In this document: positions 1 through 9,839 of the stretch, piece by piece | How positions within the stretch are numbered: position 1 is the stretch's first letter | How the letters are laid out: every line of letters begins with the position of its first letter | Assembly: GCA_964621615.1 (NCBI GenBank) | Contig: CAZUMW010000044.1 | Location: 1 to 38,836 of the forward strand | Direction of reading: 5' to 3' | DNA from: CAZUMW01 sp964621615 | Lineage (GTDB): Bacteria; Desulfobacterota; WTBG01; CAIYCZ01; CAIRTM01 | Length of the DNA: 38,836 nucleotides | Program-made: the position numbers and the translations under genes | The notes under the pieces: model-generated | The model's input: the letters and a program-made list of their open reading frames with translations, nothing else | Databases searched by the model: none | Told to the model about the DNA's origin: nothing

Positions 1-82
1 AACCGGCTTTTGCTCAATGCTTTCATTTATTGTGGACACGTTTGATCGCACATAATTTTTTTTATTACAATTTTTTATTACA

Positions 83-1897
83 ATGAACGAACACGCTCTC
101 ATCTCGCTTGCAGGAATTCTTGTTATAGGCATCATGTGCCAGTGGGTTGCCTGGCGCGTAAAGATGCCGGCCATTATCTTTTTGCTCTTGAGCGGAATCC
201 TGGCCGGCCCTGTGCTGAACTTCCTGCATCCCGATCAGCTGTTCGGAGATCTGTTTTTTCCGTTCGTTTCATTATCTGTTGCGGTTATTCTGTTTGAAGG
301 CAGCCTGACCCTGAAATTCCAGGACATACCCGGCCTGGAGCGCATCATTCGCAATTTGATTTCCATCGGAGCCCTTGTCACCTGGCTCGGCACTGCGCTT
401 ACCACGCGATTGCTGCTCGATTTCTCATGGGAGGTTTCCTTTCTGTTCGGCGCCATCATGGTGGTGACCGGGCCCACGGTAATCGTCCCGATGCTGAGGA
501 CCGTCAGGCCAAATGAGCACATATCCAGCATTCTGCGATGGGAGGGCATACTGATCGATCCGATCGGAGCAACCCTGGCGGTGCTTGTGTATGAATTTAT
601 CGCAGCGGGCGGGGCCGAGGGCGGCTTTGCCGCCGGTGTGCTCGTGTTCGGAAAAACAGTTTCAATCGGCATCCTGCTCGGCGCTTCCGGCGGCAGCCTG
701 TTCGGCTTGATGCTGCGGCGCCACTGGATTCCGCAATATCTTCACAACTTTGCCGCCCTGTCTCTGGTTTGCGCCGTCTATGTGCTGGCAAACACAATGG
801 TAGTCGAGTCAGGCCTGCTGAGCGTTACAGTAATGGGCATCTGGCTCGCCAACATGAAAAATATTGAGCTGGATGAAATTCTCGACTTCAAAGAGAGCCT
901 CAGCGTTCTTCTCATCTCGGCCCTGTTCATCATGCTGTCGGCACGAATGAACCCGGGGGCCTTTGTGGAGCTCGGCTGGCCCGCTCTGGCTCTTTTCGGT
1001 TCCATTCAATTTTTTATTCGCCCTCTGAATGCACAGCTTTCGGCCCTGGGATCAAAGCTTTCAATGGCGGAGCGCTTGATGCTTTCATGGGTTGCGCCGC
1101 GCGGAATCGTTGCTGCTGCCGTGGCCGCTCTGTTTGCCTTCAAGCTTGAATCCGCGGGCTATCAGGATGCCTCGCACATGGTGCCGCTGACCTTCCTGAT
1201 GATCATCGGGACGGTTCTGCTGCAGAGCGCCACAGCCCGGCCGATCGCCGGATGGCTCAAGGTTGCCGACCCTGAGCCCAGGGGTTTTCTGATCAGCGGC
1301 GCGGACATGGTCGCAAGGTATATTGCCAAATCGTTACAGGAAAACGGATTCAGGGTGTTGCTTGCGGACCAGAACCGGGACAACATTGCCGCGGCCAACA
1401 TGGAAGGCCTGCCGGCATACTGGGGCAATCCCGTGTCTGAGCACGCGGATCGCCATTTAAGCCTGATCGGTATCGGGCGCCTGCTGGCGATGACTTCCAG
1501 CATAGAGCTCAATGCCCTGGCAGCACGGCACTATCGCATGGAATTCGGTATAAACAATATTTATACAATCAGAAATCAAAGTGAGAGCGGTATCGCTGAA
1601 AGCAAATCAGCTTTTAAACATAGCGGAAGGCACCTTTTTGATGAGGCGGTGACGCACCAATTTCTCGCTCAGGCTATTGATGGCGGTGCAGCAGTAAAAA
1701 CAACACCCCTGACCGAAGAGTTCTCTTTTGAAAGCTATGTGCGCTTGCAAGATGAAAAGCGCCTGCCGCTATTTGCCATTGACCCCCACGATCATATTCA
1801 CGTATTTACCTCTAAACCTGATTTTATTCCCGGCGCCAACTGGAAAATCATCGGTTTGTCAATCGATCGCCCCCCGGAAACAGACTACTCAGCATAA
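83..1897 (+). CDS. CPA1-type Na+/H+ antiporter with C-terminal RCK-like domain
   Basis: This is an inner-membrane cation:proton antiporter (NhaP/CPA1 type) expected to exchange Na+ or K+ for H+. The first ~390 residues are a run of hydrophobic helices. They contain the family signatures TGPTVIVPML and EGILIDPIGA, the latter sitting where CPA1 proteins carry their ion-binding acidic residue, and a late WVAPRGIVAAAVAAL helix typical of this family. From about residue 398 the protein becomes soluble: RGFLISGADMVARYIAKSL followed by VLLADQNRDN looks like a Rossmann nucleotide-binding fold of the TrkA-N/RCK type, though the usual GxGxxG is degenerate (SGADMV). The start is the first ATG after an AT-rich leader; no strong Shine-Dalgarno sequence is visible. 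It appears monocistronic. The family assignment is strong; the transported ion is unknown. Confidence 0.85.
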   Translation: MNEHALISLAGILVIGIMCQWVAWRVKMPAIIFLLLSGILAGPVLNFLHPDQLFGDLFFPFVSLSVAVILFEGSLTLKFQDIPGLERIIRNLISIGALVTWLGTALTTRLLLDFSWEVSFLFGAIMVVTGPTVIVPMLRTVRPNEHISSILRWEGILIDPIGATLAVLVYEFIAAGGAEGGFAAGVLVFGKTVSIGILLGASGGSLFGLMLRRHWIPQYLHNFAALSLVCAVYVLANTMVVESGLLSVTVMGIWLANMKNIELDEILDFKESLSVLLISALFIMLSARMNPGAFVELGWPALALFGSIQFFIRPLNAQLSALGSKLSMAERLMLSWVAPRGIVAAAVAALFAFKLESAGYQDASHMVPLTFLMIIGTVLLQSATARPIAGWLKVADPEPRGFLISGADMVARYIAKSLQENGFRVLLADQNRDNIAAANMEGLPAYWGNPVSEHADRHLSLIGIGRLLAMTSSIELNALAARHYRMEFGINNIYTIRNQSESGIAESKSAFKHSGRHLFDEAVTHQFLAQAIDGGAAVKTTPLTEEFSFESYVRLQDEKRLPLFAIDPHDHIHVFTSKPDFIPGANWKIIGLSIDRPPETDYSA

Positions 1898-2238
1898 TTA
1901 TGAAAGCCAGCTAAAAAAAGGGGCCCGAAAGCCTATGCGCAGCCATATAGCACAAAACAGGTGACAAACGGGTGCACGCTGTTTGTGCCGTCATTCCCGC
2001 CCCGGCTGCGGGGCTGTTCCGCAATGGTATTTTCCCCTCGCTTAAAAAAATTCTTGATCACCCGGATAAACCGGCTGATGACGGTTTGTGCTGAGCTGCT
2101 GACCCTGTTGTCATTGCCCGGCTCCGGTCCGGGCAATCCAGTTAATGTGTGACTATCACAATGCGGACAAAATCTTTAGAATTCCCGCATGGGTCATAAC
2201 TCTGCAGATCCCCCCGGCAGAGCCGGGGGGACTATGTA
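1898..2238. repeat. Intergenic region with REP-like palindrome
   Basis: This 341-bp stretch has no convincing gene. Its main structure is an imperfect palindrome at 2113-2137 (attgcccgg / ccgggcaat), preceded by tgtc and followed by ccag. The same core recurs, modified, near 20680, 22848/23001, 25180 and 25920, so this is one copy of a dispersed REP-like family. A second G/C-rich stem (gccccggctgcggggc) lies near 1999-2014. These may also help terminate the convergent genes on either side. Confidence 0.55.
2210..2230 (-). terminator. GC-rich hairpin at the 3' end of the secreted FN3 protein gene
   Basis: ccccccggc-aga-gccgggggg forms a near-perfect stem that begins 8 nt beyond the stop codon of the minus-strand gene. 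There is no U-tract on either side, so it is either an mRNA-stabilising 3' stem or an atypical terminator. Confidence 0.4.
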
Positions 2239-4353
2239 TTAATTATCAAAAAGCGCATGCGTTGTGACCGGAAGCGGGCCGGCAACCACAGCCGAGCCGG
2301 ATGCGCTGACCGCTTCCACCGTATAGAAGTACGTGCTGTTCATGCACACTGCCCTGTCAGTGTATGAATAGGAGGACGATCCTGCCGCGACAGGGGTGCG
2401 GGTTAATTTGCGGTACGGGCGGTTATATTTTTCGGAACGGGACCGGTACACATTATATCCGGTTATGTTTTTTTCACCTTCTGTCTGCCAGCTGAGCTCA
2501 ACCGCTGTCCGTGTTGCTGAGGCATTCAGGTCTGTCACCGTAACGCTGTCAGGAGATTCCTTCAGCCGGTAAATTTTGGTTGCAGCCTGTTCGGGAACGT
2601 CCGCGTCGAGATTTTTGCCGAAATAATAGCCGGCCGTCACGTATAAAGAATCATTATAGGTGCAGAAGGAATCGAAAAGCAGAACATTTTCATCGCCGAA
2701 GGCGTTCGAGGTTATACGCGTCCACACAAGATTATCCGCCGTACCGGTAGCCTTCCACAAATCTGCACCATCCCAGGCAGGATCGATAACCGGTATCGGA
2801 TTGTCATACAGCTTCATCTTCAGCGTACCCACATACAGGGTATTATTAAATGTGAACAAATGCATTCCGACATTTGAGCTGAAGACCAGGGGGCCGGTGA
2901 CGCCGTCGAACCCGTCCGGGAGAGCGCCGGTTTCATATCCCACAACAAACGTCCAGGCATCATCCGCTGCGCTTCCCGTATCGGTATAGGCCAGCCTGCA
3001 GCCCACCGGGCGGGCAACGCCGCAGAACAGCTTATCGTCATACTCCGTCCAGTGCCATGCCTGAAAATTCTGACGCAATGCATCACCATCAGCGTCATCG
3101 CCGAAGCCGTTTTCATTTGTTCCCTTCTCGTTATCATCCACAAAATAGTCGACGATAAAATGCCACTCGCCGTCGTCGAGGCGAAGCACCCGCGCTCCGT
3201 TGCCGTTGCAGCCGCGTGACCCGGTAGAGCCTGTATACAGTGTTGAAATCCCGCTGACATCGCTTTTGCCGAAATACGTGGTACTTGTACAGACCGGCAC
3301 CCCGACCGTGTCCTCCTTTCCCTCATTAAGACAGTACCCTGTGGGGTTTCCCTCAAGGTCATAGCCGTGAATATTGCCGTGGGCATACTCGGTCATGCGG
3401 CTCCAGTTTTTACCGTCGCTTGATTTCCAGATGCTGGTTCCGTCTTCATAATTGTGTCCGATCGAGGCATACAGCTCTCCATCGAGCTCTTCAAGGTCGA
3501 TAATGCTTTTGTTCCACACCTCGCCAAAGCCGTTTTCGTCTGTGCCAAGTGCTATTGTGTAGGAATCGCCCGTCTCGATAGCACCGACCGTTACTTCTTC
3601 GCGGTCCTCATCGGGAGCGTGCTCGCCGCATATGGTATACTCAACATCAACACCCGCCGCAAATGCCGCTTCATCCTCCTGAACGGTAAGCACGTTTGCC
3701 GTATTGCCGGTAATGCGAAGATAGCGGCCACGCCCGCTGCCTGAGGTCATTACCAGGCCGGCGCCCTTCCACTGGTCGGCCTCCCATGATTTGCTTTCAT
3801 CGGTAAACTGCGCTGTCGTGTCGCCATCATCTGCGCTGCACCCCGATATTGCTGTAATTGTTCCTGATTCGTCATCGTCTTTGCTGTAGGAGGCGATCGG
3901 CTCCCAGGCAGCCCCGTCAAAGCGCCAGAGCTCACAGCCCAGACCGCGATAATAATATTTGCCCTCATATCCCGAGGAGGAGGCCACATACAGATGATCC
4001 TTGAACACAATCATATCGCCGTAGCCGCCTTGTATATAGTCATGCAGCACACTGTCAGTAAACCCTTCAACCTGGATTTTCTCCCAGCCCGCACCTTTTG
4101 TCCGCCACAGCTCACATCCCTCCGAGTCATTGCGCGTCAGGGCGTACAGGCTGCCCTGAAACGGACACAGCGCATCGATAGCTATGTTGTTTGAATTGCC
4201 GAAGCCCGGCTCGTTTACCAGCTCCCACACTGAGCCGTCCTCTGCTGTAACGGTTTCAAGCGCCTGCGGGATATCCTGTGCGCACACAGCGCCTGTCTGA
4301 GCGCAAAAAAAGATTAATAGAGCTGCAACAAAAATGTTCGCGGTTTTTTTCAT
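2239..4353 (-). CDS. Secreted protein with propeller-like repeats and C-terminal fibronectin type III domain
   Basis: The product is an exported 704-residue protein of unknown function. The start was placed at the ATG at 4353 because it follows a perfect GGAGG ribosome site and begins a classic signal peptide (MKKTANIFVAALLIFFCAQ, cleavage around AVCA-QD); a longer upstream reading frame lacks this. The mature part has recurring blocks of the form (G)CELWRxxGxxWExI, DxLYVxxG and ENGFGxxW, suggesting a beta-propeller or similar repeat fold. The last ~105 residues (starting near SPDSVTVTDLNAS, with LSWQTEGEKNITGYNVYRS and a Y-TDRAV...YFYTVEAVS ending) are a recognisable FN3 module. No catalytic motif, LPXTG-type anchor or outer-membrane sorting tag is visible. 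A surface, adhesion or carbohydrate-binding role is only a guess. Confidence 0.7.
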   Translation of the reverse strand: MKKTANIFVAALLIFFCAQTGAVCAQDIPQALETVTAEDGSVWELVNEPGFGNSNNIAIDALCPFQGSLYALTRNDSEGCELWRTKGAGWEKIQVEGFTDSVLHDYIQGGYGDMIVFKDHLYVASSSGYEGKYYYRGLGCELWRFDGAAWEPIASYSKDDDESGTITAISGCSADDGDTTAQFTDESKSWEADQWKGAGLVMTSGSGRGRYLRITGNTANVLTVQEDEAAFAAGVDVEYTICGEHAPDEDREEVTVGAIETGDSYTIALGTDENGFGEVWNKSIIDLEELDGELYASIGHNYEDGTSIWKSSDGKNWSRMTEYAHGNIHGYDLEGNPTGYCLNEGKEDTVGVPVCTSTTYFGKSDVSGISTLYTGSTGSRGCNGNGARVLRLDDGEWHFIVDYFVDDNEKGTNENGFGDDADGDALRQNFQAWHWTEYDDKLFCGVARPVGCRLAYTDTGSAADDAWTFVVGYETGALPDGFDGVTGPLVFSSNVGMHLFTFNNTLYVGTLKMKLYDNPIPVIDPAWDGADLWKATGTADNLVWTRITSNAFGDENVLLFDSFCTYNDSLYVTAGYYFGKNLDADVPEQAATKIYRLKESPDSVTVTDLNASATRTAVELSWQTEGEKNITGYNVYRSRSEKYNRPYRKLTRTPVAAGSSSYSYTDRAVCMNSTYFYTVEAVSASGSAVVAGPLPVTTHALFDN

Positions 4354-4683
4354 GGTTTCCCTCCTTTTCCTACGGTTACATAAATGGTGCGTATTACATA
4401 ACACCATACAGTTTCATGGAAATCATGTCAAATACACATCGTTTCTCAGAAAAGGGGTCCGGAAAAGAAAAACCCACACTATATACTTGAACGGCTTCCC
4501 GGAGGACAGGGGCGGCACAAAGAATGGACACAGCACCTCAAGCGCGCTGAGCGGTATACGCTTCAAGGTGCAGCTGATATACATTACTGCTGCAGCTGGG
4601 GCGTCATGAGCGAGGGTTTGATCCCGGATAATCCTGCGGCACGTTTTTTTTCGGGTCGGGATGGCGTACCAGGCCTGAAAAAC
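4354..4683. other. Non-coding intergenic region between two minus-strand genes
   Basis: This 330-bp region should carry the promoter of the secreted FN3 protein gene and the 3' end of the gspE-like transcript. The GGAGG ribosome site lies at about 4359-4370 on the minus strand. I see no RNA gene, clear terminator or repeat. Short frames here are fragments with no family resemblance. Confidence 0.5.
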
Positions 4684-6984
4684 TTACTCCGCGGTTACCT
4701 TGCGCAGCTGGTCAAGCGTCGTCTGCCCGTTCAGGACTTTTGCAACACCGTCCTGCAGGAGGGTTGTCATGCCCTGCTGCATCGCCAGCTCGCGAATTTC
4801 AGCTATGGTCGCGCTCGATGCAATCAGCTTTTTCATTTCCGGCGTGGCGACAAGCAGCTCGTGGATGCCGGTGCGGCCCCGGTAGCCGGTATTGCCGCAT
4901 TTGCTGCACCCTTTGGGGCGATACAGCTTCGCCGCAGACGGATCGGGAGCCAGCTGACGAAAGCCCGCATCGTTGTTGTAGGTATGCGCCAGGTGCTCGA
5001 GATCCTTTTCTGCGGGTGTGTAGGGCTCCTTGCAGTCTTTGCACAGCGTGCGGACCAGTCGCTGGGCAAGCACGCCGAGCAGCGCGTCGGCAAAATCCAT
5101 CGGGTCGAGCTCAAGGCCGAGCAGGCGCGTTATGGTCTCAGGCGCCGAGTTGGTGTGCAGGGTGGAAAAAACAAGATGCCCCGTAAGCGAGGCTTCAACC
5201 CCGATGTGGGATGTTTCCTGATCGCGCATCTCGCCGATCAGGATAACGTCAGGGTCGGCGCGCAGAAACGAGCGCAGCGCAGCGGCGAAGGTAAACCCGA
5301 TCTGCGGCTGGGTCTGTACCTGCTGCAGCCCCGGCTGGGTTATTTCAACCGGATCTTCTGCGGTCCATATTTTACGCTCCGGAGCGTTGATATGTCCCAG
5401 TATCGCGTGCAGGGTGGTTGTTTTACCCGATCCGGTCGGCCCGACCACAAGAAATATTCCATGGGGGTGCGAGACCAGATTAAGCGTTTCGCGCGCGTTG
5501 CGCTCCGACAGGTTCAGCTTGTCGAACGGCAGCGCATCGCCTGCTGCAAGCACGCGCAGCACCGCGCTTTCCCCGTTGACGGTGGGAATGGTTGCAACGC
5601 GAAGCTCAATGGTTTTGCCTTTTAATTTTGCCGCTATTTTGCCGTCCTGCGGCTTGCGGCGCTCGGCGATGTCGAGGCGCGCAAGGATCTTGATCCGCGC
5701 AATGACCGCGCGGATGTGGCTGGCCGGAATCCGCAGCATCTGCCGGCAGGCGCCGTCGATGCGCATGCGCACGACTGCGTTGCTGTTTCCCTTTCCCGGC
5801 TCCACATGAATATCCGATGCATTCATTTTGCTGGCATCCACAATCAGCCGGTTTACCAGCTGAATGACCGTCGACTCGTTTTCATCCACCGATGTCAGCG
5901 TATCCCCGACATCATCCTCCTCCACCAGCTTTTCATCCCCCTCGAGCCGCCCAACCAGATCGTCCAGGTTGGAGGACTCCTCATCGCTTGTGACCGTCGC
6001 AGCCCCCTCGCCAAGATAGCTCAGAATGTCCTCGCGAATGCCGACTCTGAACTCATAGCTCTGAGCATTTAGCACCTGCTGGATTTCCATAATCCGGTTA
6101 AAATCATTCGGGTCGTCGATCAGCACCACGACTTTTTCAGCATCTCCGGCAACCGGAACCCAGCGGCTCGTCTTGAGGTAGGATTTATTGAGGTTTTTAA
6201 ACAGATGGTAGGGAACCTGCACATCAGGGTCATATTTAAAAAACGGCACCTGATAGTATCGCTCAAGTGACTCACCGACTTCCTCGGGCGTCAGCTTGAG
6301 CTCCTGTATGAGCAGGTACGCAGTCGATTTTCTTTCCTGAGCCGCTTTCTTTTTCAGCTCACCCAGCTGCTCAGCGGTGAGCACCTTGCGGTGTATCAGA
6401 AAATCAAATGGCCCCTGTGTTGCCTGCAGATCATACTGAAACTTCTGTCCGATTACCGAGGCGAGCTCCTGGGCGTGCTTTAAATCCAAATCCGTAAAAT
6501 CCCCTCCCGACACCCGGTTGATAATCTGCAGAATGCCCAGAAGGGTCTCCTTGAACTTGATCGGCACTACGATCATGGATCGCGTTCGCCAGCCCGAGCG
6601 CTGATCAAAGCTTTGATCAAAGCGCAGCTGGGGGTGGATGGCCGCAAGCGCCCGCTTGTCGTAGACGTTGTCAATGCGCACCGGCTTCTGGCTCAGGGCG
6701 ACAAAGCCGGCAATGGATGACGGGCTCAGGGGAACCCGTATTTCTTTAATGTCTTTACCGGTTTTATATTTGGACACAATCTCACGGTCATGCCGGCCGC
6801 GCTGGTAGACCGTCAGGCGCTCGGCCTGCAGCAGCGCGAGCATCTCCTTTTCAACCACAGGCAGCACCTTGACAAAGCTTTCCGCCTCATGAATGGTTTT
6901 ATAAATGTTGTTGAGCCTGGTCTGATACTCAAGAGAGCTCTGCAGATCACCGTTGTGCCTCTGTGCGGACGGCTGTGCTGCCAT
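4684..6984 (-). CDS. GAF-domain GspE/PilB-type secretion ATPase
   Basis: This 766-residue protein is a hexameric motor ATPase of the type II secretion/type IV pilus superfamily. In order it shows a GAF-like sensor (about 25-185, with VPLSPSSIAGFVALSQKPVRI and a SMIVVPIKFKETLLGILQIIN core), a GspE N-terminal domain (about 195-325), a linker rich in acidic residues, then the ATPase. Walker A is GPTGSGKT (515-522), the Walker B region DVILIGE (580-586), and a His box lies in TGHLVFSTLHTN (601-612). A C2-C2 zinc element is formed by CKDC (648-651) and CSKC just before GNTGYRGRTGIHE. The fused GAF domain is unusual for classical GspE or PilB and suggests ligand control. No pilin, GspD or pilQ gene is adjacent, so its machine lies elsewhere. 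Start chosen at the first ATG after an A-rich leader. Confidence 0.9.
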   Translation of the reverse strand: MAAQPSAQRHNGDLQSSLEYQTRLNNIYKTIHEAESFVKVLPVVEKEMLALLQAERLTVYQRGRHDREIVSKYKTGKDIKEIRVPLSPSSIAGFVALSQKPVRIDNVYDKRALAAIHPQLRFDQSFDQRSGWRTRSMIVVPIKFKETLLGILQIINRVSGGDFTDLDLKHAQELASVIGQKFQYDLQATQGPFDFLIHRKVLTAEQLGELKKKAAQERKSTAYLLIQELKLTPEEVGESLERYYQVPFFKYDPDVQVPYHLFKNLNKSYLKTSRWVPVAGDAEKVVVLIDDPNDFNRIMEIQQVLNAQSYEFRVGIREDILSYLGEGAATVTSDEESSNLDDLVGRLEGDEKLVEEDDVGDTLTSVDENESTVIQLVNRLIVDASKMNASDIHVEPGKGNSNAVVRMRIDGACRQMLRIPASHIRAVIARIKILARLDIAERRKPQDGKIAAKLKGKTIELRVATIPTVNGESAVLRVLAAGDALPFDKLNLSERNARETLNLVSHPHGIFLVVGPTGSGKTTTLHAILGHINAPERKIWTAEDPVEITQPGLQQVQTQPQIGFTFAAALRSFLRADPDVILIGEMRDQETSHIGVEASLTGHLVFSTLHTNSAPETITRLLGLELDPMDFADALLGVLAQRLVRTLCKDCKEPYTPAEKDLEHLAHTYNNDAGFRQLAPDPSAAKLYRPKGCSKCGNTGYRGRTGIHELLVATPEMKKLIASSATIAEIRELAMQQGMTTLLQDGVAKVLNGQTTLDQLRKVTAE

Positions 6985-7019
6985 AGCTTTTTCCTCTGTG
7001 TAGAATTGTGGAAGGGATA

Positions 7020-7739
7020 GAAGAAATATTAATGAAAATCCGGTATGCTGTCAACGGTAATTAACAGACCGCCCCCCTGGCAGGCGTGTTCCGGCTAAAA
7101 ACAGGCAGCAAGATGAGGCAACGGACAGAAAGATTGTCCGCATGCCGACCGCTTCGCGTTCCGGCGATGGTGTGCCGCCACGGTGATCCGCCGGCCCGTC
7201 ACTGCTGCGCGCTTTTCAGGTTCATCCTGCTGCATGGGCTGTATGGGGTCTAATGGTATCAAATTACACAACACGTGACAAAGTCGTAAAACACACACCG
7301 AAACTCCGGGCGGTACAGGCGTGCATTTTACGGAACCATCAACATTTCATATGCCGGAGCAGGCGTAAATCGGCCAAAAAAACAAAAATCAGCCAACAGG
7401 GGGCATACTGACACCGGGGCATATTTTCCATTTTTCATGGACGGGTAAAATATCCTGTTGAAATCCCTTGAATTTTGCACGCAAAGAAGTCAAACCAACG
7501 ATATGAGGCCTGCAGTTCCATTTTATCTATTTGAATTAACTTCACTTTTAAAAATTGCTCCATTTTTGCGCAATGTGGTAAAAACCGGTGATTGATAGGG
7601 CTTTTGGTCGTTATTCACAATGTTTTCCACAGCTTTTTGACACATTCTGTGGAATTTCCAAACTTAATATTAATTATTATTTCACAATAAACAACTCAGG
7701 ATATTATAAAAAGTATTTTTATATTAAATATTACATTTT
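7020..7739. other. Long non-coding region with DnaA-box-like sites and an AT-rich tract
   Basis: Nothing in these 720 bp looks coding. The half nearest mazG holds ttattcaca (7611-7619, fits the TTATNCACA DnaA-box consensus), ttttccaca (7623-7631, one mismatch from TTATCCACA) and an inverted core tgtgga (7649-7654). An almost pure A/T tract runs from about 7658 to 7742. The half nearest the ATPase gene (7020-7440) is GC-richer, and I see no clear structure there. Confidence 0.4.
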
Positions 7740-8555
7740 TTACTCCCGGGACTGCCCTTTTTCATGCGGTATGCGTTCGCCCTGCTTTGCCTCATCCCAC
7801 AGCCGATCCATCTCCGCAAGCGAGGCCTCTTTCAGCGTCCTGTTTTTTTGGCGCAACCCCTTTTCGATATACTGAAAACGGCTGATAAATTTGGCGTTCG
7901 TGCGCCTGAGCGCCTGCTCGGGCTCAACCCCCGCATGCCTGCCGAGATTGACAAGGCAGAAAAGCATATCCCCGATCTCATCGGCAATCTCATCAGGCGA
8001 CCCGCCGGCAAGCGCCTGCTCCAGCTCGCCCGCTTCACCTTTGAGCGATTCAAGGACCTGCCCTGCATCCGGCCAGTCAAAGCCCACCTCTGCAGCCTTC
8101 CCGCTCAGATAATAGGCGCGCGACAAAGCGGGCATGTTTTCAGGAATACCGTCAAGCCGCGACTCCTTTTTCTTTTTCCCCTCCTGCTGCTTAAGGACCT
8201 GCCAGTTTTCTTTAACCTCATCCGAGGAGCTCACCTGCGCGGCGCCGAATACGTGCGGGTGCCGATGTATCATTTTATCCCGTATGCCGGTAAGCGCCTG
8301 CTCGAGGGTGAGCGCCCCCTGCTCCTCGTACATGTTCACCAGAAACAAAATCAGAAAAAACAGATCTCCCGCCTCCTCGGCAATCAGGTGATGCTCGCCC
8401 GAGTCAATGGCTTCAAGAAGCTCGTAAAGCTCCTCGGTCAGGTACTCCTTGACGTGTGCCGGCGTCTGCTTCCGGTCCCAGGGACACCCGTCCGGAGCCC
8501 GCAGTCGGCGTATGATATCGCGCAGTTCCTGCAGTATATCCGGTGATTTTTTCAT
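7740..8555 (-). CDS. mazG: Nucleoside triphosphate pyrophosphohydrolase MazG
   Basis: MazG hydrolyses (d)NTPs to NMP and pyrophosphate, cleaning the nucleotide pool and moderating ppGpp signalling. The 271-residue product has the two tandem all-alpha MazG domains. The N-terminal copy starts MKKSPDILQELRDIIRRLRA, then DGCPWDRKQT and the metal-binding TEELYELLEAID. The C-terminal copy has the metal-binding DEIADEIGDMLFCLVNLGR and ends with KFISRFQYIE. A longer frame begins at 8705, but the ATG at 8555 matches the usual family start and has a ggggaa site just upstream. The gene is divergent from the glycolytic operon, with which it shares the ~195-bp intergenic region. Confidence 0.93.
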   Translation of the reverse strand: MKKSPDILQELRDIIRRLRAPDGCPWDRKQTPAHVKEYLTEELYELLEAIDSGEHHLIAEEAGDLFFLILFLVNMYEEQGALTLEQALTGIRDKMIHRHPHVFGAAQVSSSDEVKENWQVLKQQEGKKKKESRLDGIPENMPALSRAYYLSGKAAEVGFDWPDAGQVLESLKGEAGELEQALAGGSPDEIADEIGDMLFCLVNLGRHAGVEPEQALRRTNAKFISRFQYIEKGLRQKNRTLKEASLAEMDRLWDEAKQGERIPHEKGQSRE

Positions 8556-8749
8556 TGAAATTTCCCCGCGTGTGTGATCTATTATCCTTATTTTCCACCG
8601 CGCTGCCTTGACAATGAGCAGCTTTTTTCTTATCTGTTCACAGCTTATGCTAAAAAGGACGGTGCAAAATTGCAACCGGTTTTTTCTGTCGGTGGTGCTT
8701 TGCAAGCCGCTGAACGTGTCATTATTTTTTCCATGAGGAGGTACGGGTT

Positions 8750-9754
8750 ATGGCAATCAAAGTAGGCATTAATGGATTTGGCAGAATCGGACGTCTCGTT
8801 TTCCGCGCATCGGTCAACAAGCCGGACATTACCGTCGTCGGCATCAACGACCTCATCGATATCGACTATATGGCATATATGCTAAAATATGATTCAACGC
8901 ACGGCAGGTTCGACGGCGAGGTTGAAGTCAGGGGCGGCAACCTTGTTGTAAACGGCCAGACAATCCGCGTCACCTCTGAGAAGGATCCTGCCAGCCTCAA
9001 GTGGGGCGACATCGGCGCAGACTATGTTGTCGAATCAACCGGCCTGTTTCTCACCCGGGAAAAAGCCCAGCCCCACCTTGCCGCCGGGGCAAAGCGGGTT
9101 GTCATGTCGGCGCCCTCAAAGGATGACACCCCCATGTTCGTCATGGGCGTCAACCACACCAAATACGCTGCAGATATGGACATGGTGTCAAACGCCTCCT
9201 GCACCACCAACTGCCTGGCGCCGGTTGCGAAAGTGCTGCACGACAACTGGGGCATTGTCGAAGGGCTGATGACCACCGTGCATGCGGTAACCGCAACGCA
9301 GAAAACCGTAGACGGCCCCTCAGCCAAAGACTGGCGCGGCGGGCGCAGCGCATCCCAGAACATCATTCCGTCCTCAACCGGCGCTGCAAAGGCTGTCGGC
9401 AAAGTGATTCCCGACCTGAACGGAAAGCTGACCGGCATGGCGTTCCGCATTCCCACGCCTGACGTGTCGGTGGTGGACCTTACCTGCCGGCTCGGCAAGC
9501 CGGCCTCATATGATGATATTAAAAAGGCGATGAAACGGGCTTCAGAGGCAGAGCTCAACGGCATACTCGGCTACACCGAAGAGCCTGTGGTCTCAACAGA
9601 CTTTCTCGGCGACGAGCGCACCTCCATATTCGATGCCGGAGCAGGAATCGCGCTGAGCGACACGTTTGTCAAGGTCGTATCCTGGTATGACAATGAGATG
9701 GGCTACTCGCACAAGGTGTGCGATCTCATGATTCACATGGATACGGTCACGTAA
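8750..9754 (+). CDS. gap: Glyceraldehyde-3-phosphate dehydrogenase
   Basis: This type I GAPDH oxidises glyceraldehyde-3-phosphate to 1,3-bisphosphoglycerate with NAD+. It is 334 residues, the normal length. The Rossmann motif GINGFGRIGRLVFRA opens the protein; the catalytic cysteine is C151 in SNASCTTNCLAP, with the partner histidine in TVHAVTATQ, and the C-terminus has WYDNEMGYS. An ideal ribosome site (gaggagg) precedes the ATG. It heads a co-directional block with pgk, tpiA and secG. Confidence 0.97.
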   Translation: MAIKVGINGFGRIGRLVFRASVNKPDITVVGINDLIDIDYMAYMLKYDSTHGRFDGEVEVRGGNLVVNGQTIRVTSEKDPASLKWGDIGADYVVESTGLFLTREKAQPHLAAGAKRVVMSAPSKDDTPMFVMGVNHTKYAADMDMVSNASCTTNCLAPVAKVLHDNWGIVEGLMTTVHAVTATQKTVDGPSAKDWRGGRSASQNIIPSSTGAAKAVGKVIPDLNGKLTGMAFRIPTPDVSVVDLTCRLGKPASYDDIKKAMKRASEAELNGILGYTEEPVVSTDFLGDERTSIFDAGAGIALSDTFVKVVSWYDNEMGYSHKVCDLMIHMDTVT

Positions 9755-9839
9755 GGCTTTCCCGCATGGCGCGTGCGCAAAAAGAGCCTCCCGGGAATTA
9801 CGATTGGCTTTTGAGCGGGCCCCTGCAGCGGTTCGCGCT

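Noticed and set aside
4606..5625. 339-codon plus-strand frame
   Set aside because: It is fully antisense to the GAF-GspE ATPase gene, whose motifs are unambiguous, and its own product has no family features.
7764..8546. 260-codon plus-strand frame
   Set aside because: It is antisense to mazG and has no ribosome site; a codon-bias shadow.
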